Source: Terriglobia bacterium (lineage in GTDB: Bacteria; Acidobacteriota; Terriglobia; Terriglobales; Acidobacteriaceae). Taken from it: a stretch of 64,000 nucleotides of DNA. How positions within the stretch are numbered: the stretch's first letter is position 1; each line of letters begins with the position of its first letter. Location of the stretch: assembly GCA_020073215.1 (NCBI GenBank), contig JAIQFO010000026.1:1-64000 (forward strand), written 5' to 3'. Of this stretch, positions 51,820-60,706 are shown piece by piece. Position numbers and translations under genes: made by a program. Below the pieces are notes generated by a model. The model saw only the letters and a list, made by a program, of their open reading frames with translations, was not told the origin of the DNA and did not search any database.

Positions 51820-52611
51820 ATGAGCACGATCGTTTTTCTCGGCGGAGGGCGGATCACGTCGGCGATACTGGCGGGCCTCCGCCTGGGAAAGAGTAAGCAC
51901 CGCCTGGTCGTGCATGATCGCAATCCGGACAAGCTGCGCGATCTGAAGAAACGTTACGCGGTCGCGGTTGAGCCCGACCTGTTGAACGCCGTCCAGCAGG
52001 CGGACATGCTGATCGTCGCGGTTCGTCCGGGTTCGGTTCGCGAACTTCTGGGCATGGTCGGGAAAGTGAAACGCAGATCGCTCGCGGTCAGTCTGGCTGC
52101 CGGCGTACCGCTGCGTGTACTGAGCCGGGAGGCCGGCGCGCCCATGCGATGGGCCCGTGCCATGCCAAGTCCGGTGTGCCGCAGCGGGCGCGGTCTGACG
52201 GCGGTGGCTTTTCCCCGGAGTTTGCCGCGTGCGGATCGCAAACGCGTCCACGATCTTTTCTCGAGCTTCGGCCAGGTTGTCGAGATCCCGGAAAGCAAGT
52301 TCGATGCATTCACCGTGACCTACTCATGCAGTCACGGCTATCACGCGCTCGCGACGCTGGCGCGAGTTGGGCAAGAGGCCGGTCTTGATCGCAACACGGC
52401 GCTGCTGGCAAGCGCGCATGCCTTGGCAGACGGGATCATCGCCTGGCGCAATGGCAAGCTTTCCCTGGAGTCGCTGCTCGAAGAGGCCGCCACTCCTGGC
52501 GGCATTGCCGCAGCGACTGCAACCGCAATGGACGCCGCCGGATACGGGCGCGCCGTGCGGCAAGGCGTTGCCGCCGGACTGCGGCGTGCTCGTGCCAATG
52601 CCGGCAAATGA
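51820..52611 (+). CDS. Pyrroline-5-carboxylate reductase-like protein
   Basis: 263 aa. The ProC-type N-terminal Rossmann motif reads IVFLGGGRITSAILAGL, followed by LIVAVRPGSVREL, RWARAMPSPVCRSGRGLTAV and a dimerising C-domain (ATPGGIAAATATAMDAAGYG), near the TSPGGTT-like motif of ProC. True ProC usually has more conserved ends, so it may reduce another imine. GAGGTG precedes the ATG. Confidence 0.72.
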   Translation: MSTIVFLGGGRITSAILAGLRLGKSKHRLVVHDRNPDKLRDLKKRYAVAVEPDLLNAVQQADMLIVAVRPGSVRELLGMVGKVKRRSLAVSLAAGVPLRVLSREAGAPMRWARAMPSPVCRSGRGLTAVAFPRSLPRADRKRVHDLFSSFGQVVEIPESKFDAFTVTYSCSHGYHALATLARVGQEAGLDRNTALLASAHALADGIIAWRNGKLSLESLLEEAATPGGIAAATATAMDAAGYGRAVRQGVAAGLRRARANAGK

Positions 52612-52712
52612 TTTTTCGGGAACGGATAACTATCCGCTGGCGTATTCGTCTAACCACAGGCCTATCTGTGAGTGTGCGCTTCAACGCCAACAAATTTTCA
52701 TCTGGAGCTTCC

Positions 52713-54521
52713 ATGCGAGTTTTGATCTGCCTGCTAGCCGCTGCCTTGCTGATACCGGCCACCATGGCCGCCGCGAATCCCCCTGCCGATCTCGAAGCGC
52801 GGCGCAAAGCGCTGAATGATCTGCTGCACGAGCAGTGGGAATACACCATGCGCACCAGTCCAATCTACGCCTCCATCCTGGGCGACAAGCGCTACAACGA
52901 CAAACTAGACGACTTCTCCCAGAAAGCCATTGATGACGATCTGGAACAGACTCGCCGCTTCGTCGGCCGCTTCGAAGCGATCGACACCACCGGATTTCCC
53001 GAGCAGGAAGCTTTGAATAAGCAGCTCATGGTTCGCGACCTGAAAATGAACCTGGAAGGCGCGCGCTTCAAGCCGTGGGAGATGCCGGTGAACCAGGCGA
53101 GCGGAATTCACATCGATGCGCCGCAACTGGTCAGCATTCTTTCATTTGAGAATGTGAAGGACTACGAAGACTATATTACGCGGCTCAAGTTGCTTCCGCG
53201 GCTGTTTGACCAGACCATCGAGCAGATGCGTAAAGGCTTGGCCGAGGGGCGGGTTCCGCCTAAAATTCTGCTGGAAAAAGTGGTGACACAGGCGAACGGA
53301 ATCGCCACGACGGCTCCCGATCAAAGCCCTTTCGCTCATCCTTTTGACAAGTTCCCCGACGCCGTTCCCGAAGCCGATCGTAAACGGCTGCGCGAAGCGG
53401 GTCTGGCGGCGGTCAAGGATTCGGTGATTCCGGCTTATGCCAAGTTCACGGCGTTCGTCCGCGACGAATACGCGCCGAAGGGAAGAGCGGAGCCGGGAGC
53501 CTGGTCCCTGCCCGACGGCGCGGCCTGGTATGCGTTCCGCGTAAAAGAAAGTACGACCACGAATCTGTCACCCGAAGAGATCCATCAGATCGGGCTCGAG
53601 CAGGTGAAGGAGATCGAAGGCCGGATGCTGGGAGTCGCTCACCAACTCGGATATCCCGACCTGAAGACCTTCTACGCGGCCCTGAAAACCGATCCCAAGC
53701 TTCATCCGCACTCGCGCGAAGAAATTCTTGACCTCTACCGGAAGCACATCGACGAGATGTATACAAAACTTCCGCAGCTGTTTGGCCGTTTACCCAAGGG
53801 CAAGCTGGAAGTGATGCCCGTGGAGGAGTTTCGCGAGAAGGAAGCGTCCACGCACTATGTGCAGGGAACGCCGGACGGATCGCGCAAGGCACACGTTATG
53901 GTAAACACCGGCGATTTCGCGAAGCGGACCACCCTCGACATTGAGACAACTGCCTATCACGAAGGTGTTCCCGGCCATCATCTGCAGATTGCCATCGCAC
54001 AGGAGTTGCCCGAACTGCCGCCCTTCCGCCAGCAGGAGAACTACACCGCGTACACCGAAGGCTGGGCGCTTTATGCGGAGCGTCTCGGGAAGGAAGCCGG
54101 CTTCTTTCAGGATCCGTACAGCTACTACGGCCACCTGCAAGATGACATGTTGCGCGCCATCCGTCTGGTGGTCGATACCGGCTTCCACTACAAACACTGG
54201 TCGCGGCAACAGGTGGTTGATTTCTTCCACGATCACTCGGCGATTGACGAACCCGACGTGCAGAGCGAGACTGACCGCTACATGGCGTGGCCGGCGCAGG
54301 CCCTCGGCTACAAAATCGGGCAACTTGAGATTTTGAAGCTCCGCCGGTACGCGAAAGACCAGCTGGGCGGAAAATTCGATCTGCGCGCCTTTCACGATGA
54401 AGTGCTGGCGGGCGGCGCGCTTCCCATGGACGTGCTCGGCACTCGCATCCACGAATGGGTGGGACAGCAGACAGGGCAGGCGTCAGGATCGAGCGCTGCG
54501 TCGAGCGCGAATCAAAACTAA
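52713..54521 (+). CDS. DUF885 family metallopeptidase-like protein
   Basis: 602 aa, exported (signal ending AAALLIPATMAAANP). DUF885 signatures: LHEQWEYTMRTSPIYASILG, PVNQASGIHIDAPQL, LSPEEIHQIGLEQVKEIEGR, and the zinc-type site TTAYHEGVPGHHLQ (His416-Glu417, His421-His422) with NYTAYTEGWALYAERLGKEA as the second glutamate segment. Likely a periplasmic peptidase. ATG 52713 has GGAG upstream; the frame is open to 52608, overlapping the ProC-like gene, without support. Confidence 0.85.
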   Translation: MRVLICLLAAALLIPATMAAANPPADLEARRKALNDLLHEQWEYTMRTSPIYASILGDKRYNDKLDDFSQKAIDDDLEQTRRFVGRFEAIDTTGFPEQEALNKQLMVRDLKMNLEGARFKPWEMPVNQASGIHIDAPQLVSILSFENVKDYEDYITRLKLLPRLFDQTIEQMRKGLAEGRVPPKILLEKVVTQANGIATTAPDQSPFAHPFDKFPDAVPEADRKRLREAGLAAVKDSVIPAYAKFTAFVRDEYAPKGRAEPGAWSLPDGAAWYAFRVKESTTTNLSPEEIHQIGLEQVKEIEGRMLGVAHQLGYPDLKTFYAALKTDPKLHPHSREEILDLYRKHIDEMYTKLPQLFGRLPKGKLEVMPVEEFREKEASTHYVQGTPDGSRKAHVMVNTGDFAKRTTLDIETTAYHEGVPGHHLQIAIAQELPELPPFRQQENYTAYTEGWALYAERLGKEAGFFQDPYSYYGHLQDDMLRAIRLVVDTGFHYKHWSRQQVVDFFHDHSAIDEPDVQSETDRYMAWPAQALGYKIGQLEILKLRRYAKDQLGGKFDLRAFHDEVLAGGALPMDVLGTRIHEWVGQQTGQASGSSAASSANQN

Positions 54522-54615
54522 TCGCGCCATTTACGCGGCCGGTCGCCCGATTTCAGTCACGGATACGCTCTGGACGCGGCGGAAGACGCGACACGCCGCG
54601 TCTCTACGGGGACGT

Positions 54616-54621
54616 TATAAT
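54616..54621 (+). promoter_or_regulatory. -10 element eight bases before the PASTA gene start
   Basis: TATAAT with eight bases to ATG 54630 and no ribosome-binding site. It follows a CGCGTCTCTACGG half of the family G repeat. Confidence 0.45.
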
Positions 54622-54629
54622 CCTCAGCA

Positions 54630-55400
54630 ATGCGACAGTTCTTCCGCATGCTGCTTCTGGTTCTGGTCCTGATGACGGTGGCGCTGATCTCGGCGCTCAC
54701 GGCCATGCGGCTGGCCATCCACGGGCGCGAGGTGACTATCCCCAAACTGGTGGGTATGACCCCGTTTGAGGCGGAGCGCGCAGGCGCGGCTTCGGGCCTG
54801 CAAGTTGTAGTCGAGCGGCAGTTCTACAGCGCTGACATTCCGGAAGGAAGAATCATGACCCAGATGCCGCCGCCGGAGACCAGGGTGCGGCGAGGCTGGT
54901 CCGTCCGCGTGGCGCAAAGTCTGGGGCCGCAGCGGGTGGCGATTCCCAACGTGATGGGAGGGAGTGAGCGCGTCGCGGAGTTGAACATACGTCGCCGCGG
55001 GCTCAGTCTGGGTTCGATTGCGCACCTACATTTGCCGGATGCGCCGCTGGACCAGGTGATCTCGCAAAGTCCGCCGCCGAACGCCAGTGGCGTATCAGCG
55101 CCAAAGATTAGTCTGCTGGTCAGCGATGGCCCCGAGCCGCCAGTCTATGTAATGCCGAACCTCACTGGACAACCGTTGGGCAGCGCCATGCTGGCGCTAC
55201 AGGATGCCGGCGTCAAGGTCGGGAAGGTGAGCGTGCTTCCACCGTCATCGGCATCGTCGTTGCTCGGCGAGGCGCAAACCGCACCAGTTGCGCCGTCCGC
55301 AGTCCCTGAACCCAGCGCGGCGAGCATGATCGTGACCCAGGCTCCTGCGCCTGGACAGAAAATTGCGGCGGGCAGCGCGGTGAATTTCGAAGTGCGCTAG
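54630..55400 (+). CDS. Membrane-anchored PASTA-domain protein
   Basis: 256 aa. One membrane helix (LLLVLVLMTVALISALTAM) then three PASTA repeats: IPKLVGMTPFEAERAGAASG, IPNVMGGSERVAELNIRRRG and MPNLTGQPLGSAMLALQDAG, each ending in a Pro-rich strand (MPPPETRVRRG, SPPPNASG, APAPGQKI). PASTA domains bind peptidoglycan or muropeptides and usually sit on Ser/Thr kinases or PBPs; neither is attached or adjacent. Periplasmic sensor or scaffold. Confidence 0.87.
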   Translation: MRQFFRMLLLVLVLMTVALISALTAMRLAIHGREVTIPKLVGMTPFEAERAGAASGLQVVVERQFYSADIPEGRIMTQMPPPETRVRRGWSVRVAQSLGPQRVAIPNVMGGSERVAELNIRRRGLSLGSIAHLHLPDAPLDQVISQSPPPNASGVSAPKISLLVSDGPEPPVYVMPNLTGQPLGSAMLALQDAGVKVGKVSVLPPSSASSLLGEAQTAPVAPSAVPEPSAASMIVTQAPAPGQKIAAGSAVNFEVR

Positions 55401-55459
55401 AACTGGCGAGCTTCGCTCGCGTGCACAGCCGGGGGCGGCTGTGCCTACGTGATCATGGA

Positions 55460-56839
55460 CTATCGCCGCTCAATCAGCGCGGCGAAAAAGCCGTCGCAAG
55501 GATGCACACCGGGAATTGTTCTCAGATAGGGTCCAGCCAGCAGTGACGCAACATCCTCCCAGCTCATTTCTCCGGACTGCTGCAGTTGCTCCAATTCTCC
55601 CTTGCAATCGACCACCTTGAATTCCGCCGTGGCATCGAGCGCAGCTTCCACCACCGCTTCGTTCTCTTCAGGTTCCATCGAACACGTGGAATACACTAGC
55701 CGCCCGCGAATCGCAAGCTGGGCAAAAGCGGACTTCAAGATGGCGACCTGCCGCGACTGAAGATCGTAAAGGTCTTCCGCTTTGAGCCGCCACTTGATCT
55801 CGGGGTTGCGGGCTAGAGTGCCGGTGCCGGAACATGGAACGTCGGCGAGGATGCGGTCGAAGGCGTGTGCGAAAGGCAGATGACGCGCGTCCGCCGCGAT
55901 TACGTGAACATTCGGCGAGCGACTTAGGCTCTGCAGCAAGCGCGCGCGGTGAGGATGCAACTCTGTGGCAAACACTTTGGCGTGCGGGTTGCGCCTGGCG
56001 AGCAAGGCAGTCTTGCTGCCGGGTGCGGCACAGCAATCCAGGATCAATTCTCCACCGCCGGCCAGCAACCCGACCAGTTGCGACGCTTCGTCCTGAATGG
56101 AGATGCGGCCTTCCCGATAGGCGCGCGTTCCAGTCACGTCGCCCGCGAGAACGCGTCGCGCCGTTGATAGCAGTCGGCCCGGCGCGAGCTGTACGCCGGC
56201 TTCCGCCAGTTCGGCTTCAGATTGATCATCACGAAATTGATCGTCGCGAAATCGGCCGTCATCAGATCGGTAGCCGTGAACGTAAATGGCCATGCCGGGC
56301 ACCGTCTGATCATGGGCGCAGATCTGCCGCGCTGCCTCTAGTCCATAGTGTTCGACCCAGCGTGCCACCAGCCACTGGGGATGAGCCGCGGTCTGGGCCA
56401 GCGAGATCGCGTCGGACGAATTGCCGACTTGCGTGAAGATGTCTTCCGCGCCGGTTTCTGCAATTTTCCGGAGAATCGCATTCACGAACGAGGCTGCCGA
56501 CCGCTTTCGCGCCGCTTTGACCAGTTCCACGCTTTCGAAGATTGCGGCACGTGCTGGAACTCTGGAGAGAAACTGCAATTGATACACGCCAAGACGCAAT
56601 GCGGCCAGAACCTCGCCATCCAGCCGTTCGAGCTTTTGCGACGATGCGGCGGCCAGCCGTTGGTCGAGCACAGACTGCCAGCGGAGAACACCCATTACCA
56701 GCTCAGTGGTGAGCCCGTGATCACGATCGGAAAGCTTCGCGAAGGAAGCGGAATGGAGCAGTTCGGAGGCGTAGGAGTCTTCGCGCTCGACGCGCAGAAG
56801 AATTTCGAAAGCCGCGGCGCGAGCGGGAGAAACGGGCAT
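55460..56839 (-). CDS. rsmB: 16S rRNA m5C967 methyltransferase RsmB
   Basis: 459 aa. N-terminal NusB-like domain (AFEILLRVEREDSYASELLH, LTTELVMGVLRWQSVLDQRL) then the SAM methyltransferase with LDCCAAPGSKTALLARRNPH (motif I), DVPCSGTGTLARNPEIKWRL (Cys that releases the product) and VYSTCSMEPEENEAVV (nucleophile Cys). A short tandem stretch (RFRDDQFRDDQ) is inserted in the linker before the motif domain. It starts 6 bp after fmt. Confidence 0.93.
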   Translation of the reverse strand: MPVSPARAAAFEILLRVEREDSYASELLHSASFAKLSDRDHGLTTELVMGVLRWQSVLDQRLAAASSQKLERLDGEVLAALRLGVYQLQFLSRVPARAAIFESVELVKAARKRSAASFVNAILRKIAETGAEDIFTQVGNSSDAISLAQTAAHPQWLVARWVEHYGLEAARQICAHDQTVPGMAIYVHGYRSDDGRFRDDQFRDDQSEAELAEAGVQLAPGRLLSTARRVLAGDVTGTRAYREGRISIQDEASQLVGLLAGGGELILDCCAAPGSKTALLARRNPHAKVFATELHPHRARLLQSLSRSPNVHVIAADARHLPFAHAFDRILADVPCSGTGTLARNPEIKWRLKAEDLYDLQSRQVAILKSAFAQLAIRGRLVYSTCSMEPEENEAVVEAALDATAEFKVVDCKGELEQLQQSGEMSWEDVASLLAGPYLRTIPGVHPCDGFFAALIERR

Positions 56840-56845
56840 CGCAGT

Positions 56846-57799
56846 CTATTGTCCCAGACGATCGCCCGACTTGGGGCGGTAGCCGTTGATGAATTCCTGC
56901 GCGGTCATGCGGCGCTTGCCCTCGAGTTGAATCTCGAGGAGCTCGATCGTCGTGTTAGTCCTACTTTCTTTATCCTTGCCGCAACCGACGAGCAGGCAAG
57001 CTCCTTCGATTGCGACTTGTCCGGGCGACAATGTCGCAGCAGATTGCGCAGGTCGAGCGCGGTGCACTTGCAGCGTCTTGCCTCTAAAGATTGTGAACGC
57101 GCCGGGCCACGGCTGAAAACCGCGCAGCCGATTCAGCAAGTGTTTCGCCGAGCGAGCGAAGTCCATGCGGCCGTCTTCTTTTTTTAGAATCGGCGCGAGC
57201 GTGGCCTGCGAATGATCCTGTGGAGCCGGCCGAACTTGCCCGCTTTCGAGCCCGCGCAGCGTCTCGACCATCAGATCCGCGCCTATCGATGCCAGCTTCG
57301 GGCCCAGCGTCTCGGCGGTATCGTCCGGGCCAATCGGAGTTTCGCGCTGCATGAGGATGTCGCCGGTGTCGAGTCCCGCGTCGATGCGCATGGTCGTTAC
57401 CCCGGTGACAGCTTCACCATTGGCGATCGCCCACTGGATCGGCGCTGCGCCGCGATACTTTGGCAGCAGAGATGCATGCAGGTTCAAATTTCCGAGGCGG
57501 GGAAGATCGATCATCCACTGCGGAATGATGCGGCCGTAGCCCACTACGATGATTGCGTCCGGGGCAATCGCGGTAAGCTGGTCGCGGAATTCGGCGTTGT
57601 TCTTGATGGCCGCCGGCTGCAGCACGGAGAGACCCAAGCGGATTGCCGCTTCCTTCACGGGAGAGGGAGCCATTTCCATGCCGCGCCCGCGAGGTCGATC
57701 GGGCTGGGTGACTACGAGCGAGACGGTATGACCGGCCTCGGCCAACTTCTCTAAGGTTGGAACAGCGAAACTGGGCGTGCCACTGAAAACCAGAATCAT
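56846..57799 (-). CDS. fmt: Methionyl-tRNA formyltransferase
   Basis: 317 aa. VFSGTPSFAVPTLEKLAEAG, VVTQPDRPRGRG, NLHASLLPKYRGAAPIQWAI (catalytic core) and TTMRIDAGLDTGDILMQRET are all present, followed by the C-terminal OB-like tRNA-binding domain. Formylates the initiator tRNA. The ATG at 57799 begins the recognised N-terminus; the frame is open to 57922 through a repeat. Partner of def in the same transcript. Confidence 0.95.
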   Translation of the reverse strand: MILVFSGTPSFAVPTLEKLAEAGHTVSLVVTQPDRPRGRGMEMAPSPVKEAAIRLGLSVLQPAAIKNNAEFRDQLTAIAPDAIIVVGYGRIIPQWMIDLPRLGNLNLHASLLPKYRGAAPIQWAIANGEAVTGVTTMRIDAGLDTGDILMQRETPIGPDDTAETLGPKLASIGADLMVETLRGLESGQVRPAPQDHSQATLAPILKKEDGRMDFARSAKHLLNRLRGFQPWPGAFTIFRGKTLQVHRARPAQSAATLSPGQVAIEGACLLVGCGKDKESRTNTTIELLEIQLEGKRRMTAQEFINGYRPKSGDRLGQ

Positions 57800-57840
57800 A
57801 GATATGCGGCCGCTATTGATGGATTCTAATTCGCGAGATT

Positions 57841-57963
57841 TTGTCATCCCGGGCAGAGCGATGGCAGCGTTGTAATTCGCGGCGAACAGCAGGTCCTTCG
57901 CTCCCCCACCCCATCGCGCCAAAAGCGGGCGCGCTGGGGACCCCGGTTCGCTCAGGATGACAA
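57841..57963 (-). repeat. Family D repeat interrupted by a second palindrome
   Basis: The usual unit GGTCCTTCGCTTCGCTCAGG is split: GGTCCTTCG (57892-57900) and CGCTCAGGATGACA (57949-57962) are separated by about 48 bases that themselves fold (CCCCACCCC...CGCGCC AAAAGC GGGCGCG...GGGGACCCC). This looks like one repeat family inserted into another, between def and fmt. Confidence 0.6.
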
Positions 57964-57979
57964 TTCATGAGAAGGGTGG

Positions 57980-58489
57980 CTACCACTCTCCCGCCTTCAC
58001 CAGTTTCCTGATCTTGCGCTTGATGAGGTCGCGCTTCAGCGCGCTGACGTGTGCGATGTAGAGCTTGCCGTTTAGGTGATCGGTCTCATGCAGCAGGGCC
58101 CGCGCCAGCAGGTCTTCTCCGGTGTGCTCGAAAAACTTGCCGGTCACGTCCTGTGCGCGCACGGTTGCGGTTTTGGCGCGGGTGACGTCTTCACGAAATT
58201 CGGGGATGCTCAGACAGCCTTCGCTGCCCCGCTGGCGGCCTTCCTTGTTGATGATCACTGGATTGATCAACACCAGCTTGGCGCCGGGGTCTTCCTTGAA
58301 GGTCACATCCACGACGGCGATTCGTTTCGAAATGCCAATCTGCGGGGCCGCCAGGCCGACGCCACGAGCCGCGTACATCGACTCGAACATGTCTTCGATG
58401 AGCTTCTTGAGATCGTCGTTGAAGCTGGTCACCTCGGCTGCTGGTTTGTCGAGCACCGGATTGCCGAATTTCACAATTGGATAAATCAT
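57980..58489 (-). CDS. def: Peptide deformylase
   Basis: 169 aa with all three motifs: GVGLAAPQIGIS, EGCLSIP and HETDHLNG, giving the Cys-His-His metal site and catalytic Glu. Removes N-formyl from nascent proteins. It begins 6 bp after aroC on the same strand and precedes fmt, the usual partnership. Confidence 0.97.
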   Translation of the reverse strand: MIYPIVKFGNPVLDKPAAEVTSFNDDLKKLIEDMFESMYAARGVGLAAPQIGISKRIAVVDVTFKEDPGAKLVLINPVIINKEGRQRGSEGCLSIPEFREDVTRAKTATVRAQDVTGKFFEHTGEDLLARALLHETDHLNGKLYIAHVSALKRDLIKRKIRKLVKAGEW

Positions 58490-58495
58490 CTCGAA

Positions 58496-59671
58496 TTAGT
58501 AGTTCTTCAGTTGTTCCAGGTAGCCTTGGAAGTTTCGTTTCGTTTCCTTCATCGAGTCGCCGCCGAATTTTTCCAGCGCACAGCGCGCCAGCGTGAGCGC
58601 AACCATAGACTCGCCGGCCACTCCGGCGGCGGGCACCACGCATACATCCGAGCGTTCGTACGCCGCCTTCACCGGCTCGCGGGTCGCAAAATCCACCGAC
58701 TGCAAGGGACGCCGCAGCGTGGAGATCGGTTTCAGATAACCGCGAACCCGAACTTCCTGCCCGTTGGAGACGCCGCCCTCCAGCCCTCCGGCATTGTTGC
58801 GCGTGCGCGTGAAGCCGGCGAACCCCGCCTCGCGCTGATAACCGATTTCGTCATGCACGGCCGACCCCGGCGAATGGGCCGCTTGAATCCCGCTTCCAAT
58901 TTCGACCGCCTTCACCGCCTGCAACGACATGACCGCCGCGGCCAGTTGTGCATCCAGCCGCTCGTCCCACTGCACGTAGCTGCCGAGCCCGGGCGGAACA
59001 TTGTGCGCCACCACCTCGAAAACTCCGCCCACCGAATCCCCTGTGCGGAGAACGTTCTCGACTTCTTCTTTCATGCGCTGCTCGGCCTCAGCATCGGCGC
59101 AGGACAGCAGTATCTCGTCCTTACGCGACAGCGGCTCAATTTGCTCCCATGCGATTTCCCGGTCCGCAATCGAAACCGCGCCGACGGCGATCACATGGCT
59201 CAGGACTTCAACGCCTAACTCGCGCAGCAGCAGCTTGGCGAGTGCGCCAACCGCAACCCGCGCCGCCGATTCCCGGGCCGAGGCGCGCTCCAGCACATAG
59301 CGCGCTTCCGTGAAATCGTATTTCAAAGCTCCCGCCAGATCGGCATGGCCGGGGCGCGGCGACGCCACGCGCTTGTGCTTCTCCGGATCGCCCGTCTCCA
59401 CCGGCAACGACTCTTTCCAATTCTGCCAGTCGCGATTCTCGAGCAGCACCGCGATGGGCGAGCCGATCGTCTGGCCGTGATGCACCCCCGAGAGAAAATG
59501 CGCCCGGTCGCTTTCGATCTTCATGCGCCCACCGCGTCCAAAGCCCTGTTGGCGGCGCCAGAGTTCGCGGTCCACAAATGCCTGATCGACCACGAGCCCA
59601 GCCGGCAGCCCGGAAAGAAACGCAACCAGGGCCTCGCCGTGGGATTCTCCGGAAGTGAAGTAGCGCAGCAT
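58496..59671 (-). CDS. aroC: Chorismate synthase
   Basis: 391 aa. FTSGESHGEALVAFLSGLPA, RQQGFGRGGRMKIESDRAHF, SGVHHGQTIGSPIAVLLENR, RPGHADLAGALKYDFTEARY, ARESAARVAVGALAKLLLRE and ETKRNFQGYLEQLKNY fit AroC throughout; FMNH2 and EPSP sites are intact. Final step of the shikimate pathway. A TACAAT (complement of 59683-59688) lies eleven bases before the ATG, so the leader would be very short. Confidence 0.96.
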   Translation of the reverse strand: MLRYFTSGESHGEALVAFLSGLPAGLVVDQAFVDRELWRRQQGFGRGGRMKIESDRAHFLSGVHHGQTIGSPIAVLLENRDWQNWKESLPVETGDPEKHKRVASPRPGHADLAGALKYDFTEARYVLERASARESAARVAVGALAKLLLRELGVEVLSHVIAVGAVSIADREIAWEQIEPLSRKDEILLSCADAEAEQRMKEEVENVLRTGDSVGGVFEVVAHNVPPGLGSYVQWDERLDAQLAAAVMSLQAVKAVEIGSGIQAAHSPGSAVHDEIGYQREAGFAGFTRTRNNAGGLEGGVSNGQEVRVRGYLKPISTLRRPLQSVDFATREPVKAAYERSDVCVVPAAGVAGESMVALTLARCALEKFGGDSMKETKRNFQGYLEQLKNY

Positions 59672-59873
59672 GTCGAAGAGGCATTGTAAATGAAGAACAA
59701 ACGTTCAGCTCTCCTTGATTCTTGTGCCCGAGATTCTAGTGCCGTAAGGTTTTTTTGCGGTGAAGGCGGGTCGGTGCGGGTACAATAAAGGATCACTTTG
59801 TACGGAAGTCGTCGGACGACCCATTTTGAAGGCTCATTGCGCTACTTCGTCCTAGTACGCGAGGCCTTTCTCC

Positions 59874-60581
59874 ATGTTGACGACTAAAGCTGGTCCGTTG
59901 CCTTCGGACGTTGCTGAGCGCATTCGCTGCGTGATCGCAGACGATCACGAGATGCTGCGCTATGGCGTGCGCCGCCTGCTGGAAGACGATCCCGATTTCG
60001 CCGTGGTGGGTGAAGCGGACGATGCCGCCGAGGCGCTCAGACTTGTCCTGCAGCACCGCCCCGACCTGGTGCTGCTCGATATCAGCATGCCCGGCATGTC
60101 GTCGTTCGAAGCCGGACGCCTCATCCAGGAACATTGCGCCGGCACGCGCATCGTGTATCTCACCATGCATGACGATCAGGAGTATGTGCAGCAAGCCCTA
60201 CGCTCGGGCGCCAGCGGGTACCTGCTGAAAGATACTCCCGCGCCGCTTTTGTTAAGCGCGCTGCGCGAAGTGCACCGCGGCGAGCAGTCATTGAGTCCCC
60301 AGGTCAAAAGCAAATTGACAGACGGCGCGATCCTGCGGAATCAGGCGTTGCGGACGCCGCTGCGGAGGAGTACCCTCACTCTGCGCGAGCGCGAAGTGAT
60401 GAAATTGCTCGCCGAGGGACAGACCGTAAAGCAAGCGGCGGCAGTTCTGGGAGTCAGCGTCAAGACGGTGGAAGCGCACAAGTTCAACTTGATGCGCAAA
60501 CTCGACATTCACAACAAAGCCCAACTGGTGACGGTCGCCATCCAGAAGAGAATTCTTCCCCTGCCGGTCCCGATTAACTAG
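59874..60581 (+). CDS. NarL/FixJ-type response regulator
   Basis: 235 aa. Receiver domain: acidic pair in CVIADDHEMLRYGVRRLLED, phospho-acceptor Asp in LVLLDISMPGM, Thr in VYLTMHDD and Lys in GYLLKDTPAP. DNA-binding LuxR-type helix-turn-helix: LTLREREVMKLLAEGQTVKQ, AAVLGVSVKTVEAHKFNLMR. No histidine kinase is next to it, so it is an orphan here. TACAAT at 59781-59786 may be its -10 element. Confidence 0.92.
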   Translation: MLTTKAGPLPSDVAERIRCVIADDHEMLRYGVRRLLEDDPDFAVVGEADDAAEALRLVLQHRPDLVLLDISMPGMSSFEAGRLIQEHCAGTRIVYLTMHDDQEYVQQALRSGASGYLLKDTPAPLLLSALREVHRGEQSLSPQVKSKLTDGAILRNQALRTPLRRSTLTLREREVMKLLAEGQTVKQAAAVLGVSVKTVEAHKFNLMRKLDIHNKAQLVTVAIQKRILPLPVPIN

Positions 60582-60611
60582 AGCCGTGTCCGTAAATTTC
60601 CGGCATGAACG

Positions 60612-60684
60612 GGTCGTCATCCTGACCCTGAGCTTGTCGAAGGGGAAGGACCTGCTTTTTTCAGCAGTGGAGGAAAGCAGGTCC
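60612..60684. terminator. Bidirectional terminator-like family D hairpin
   Basis: GGACCTGCTT (60648-60657) pairs with AAGCAGGTCC (60675-60684), with a run of T inside the loop. It separates the convergent response regulator and HAD genes and belongs to family D (GTCATCCTGACC...AGCTTGTCGAAGG). Confidence 0.6.
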
Positions 60685-60706
60685 GCCGCTAGTAGCTGCG
60701 CCAAAG

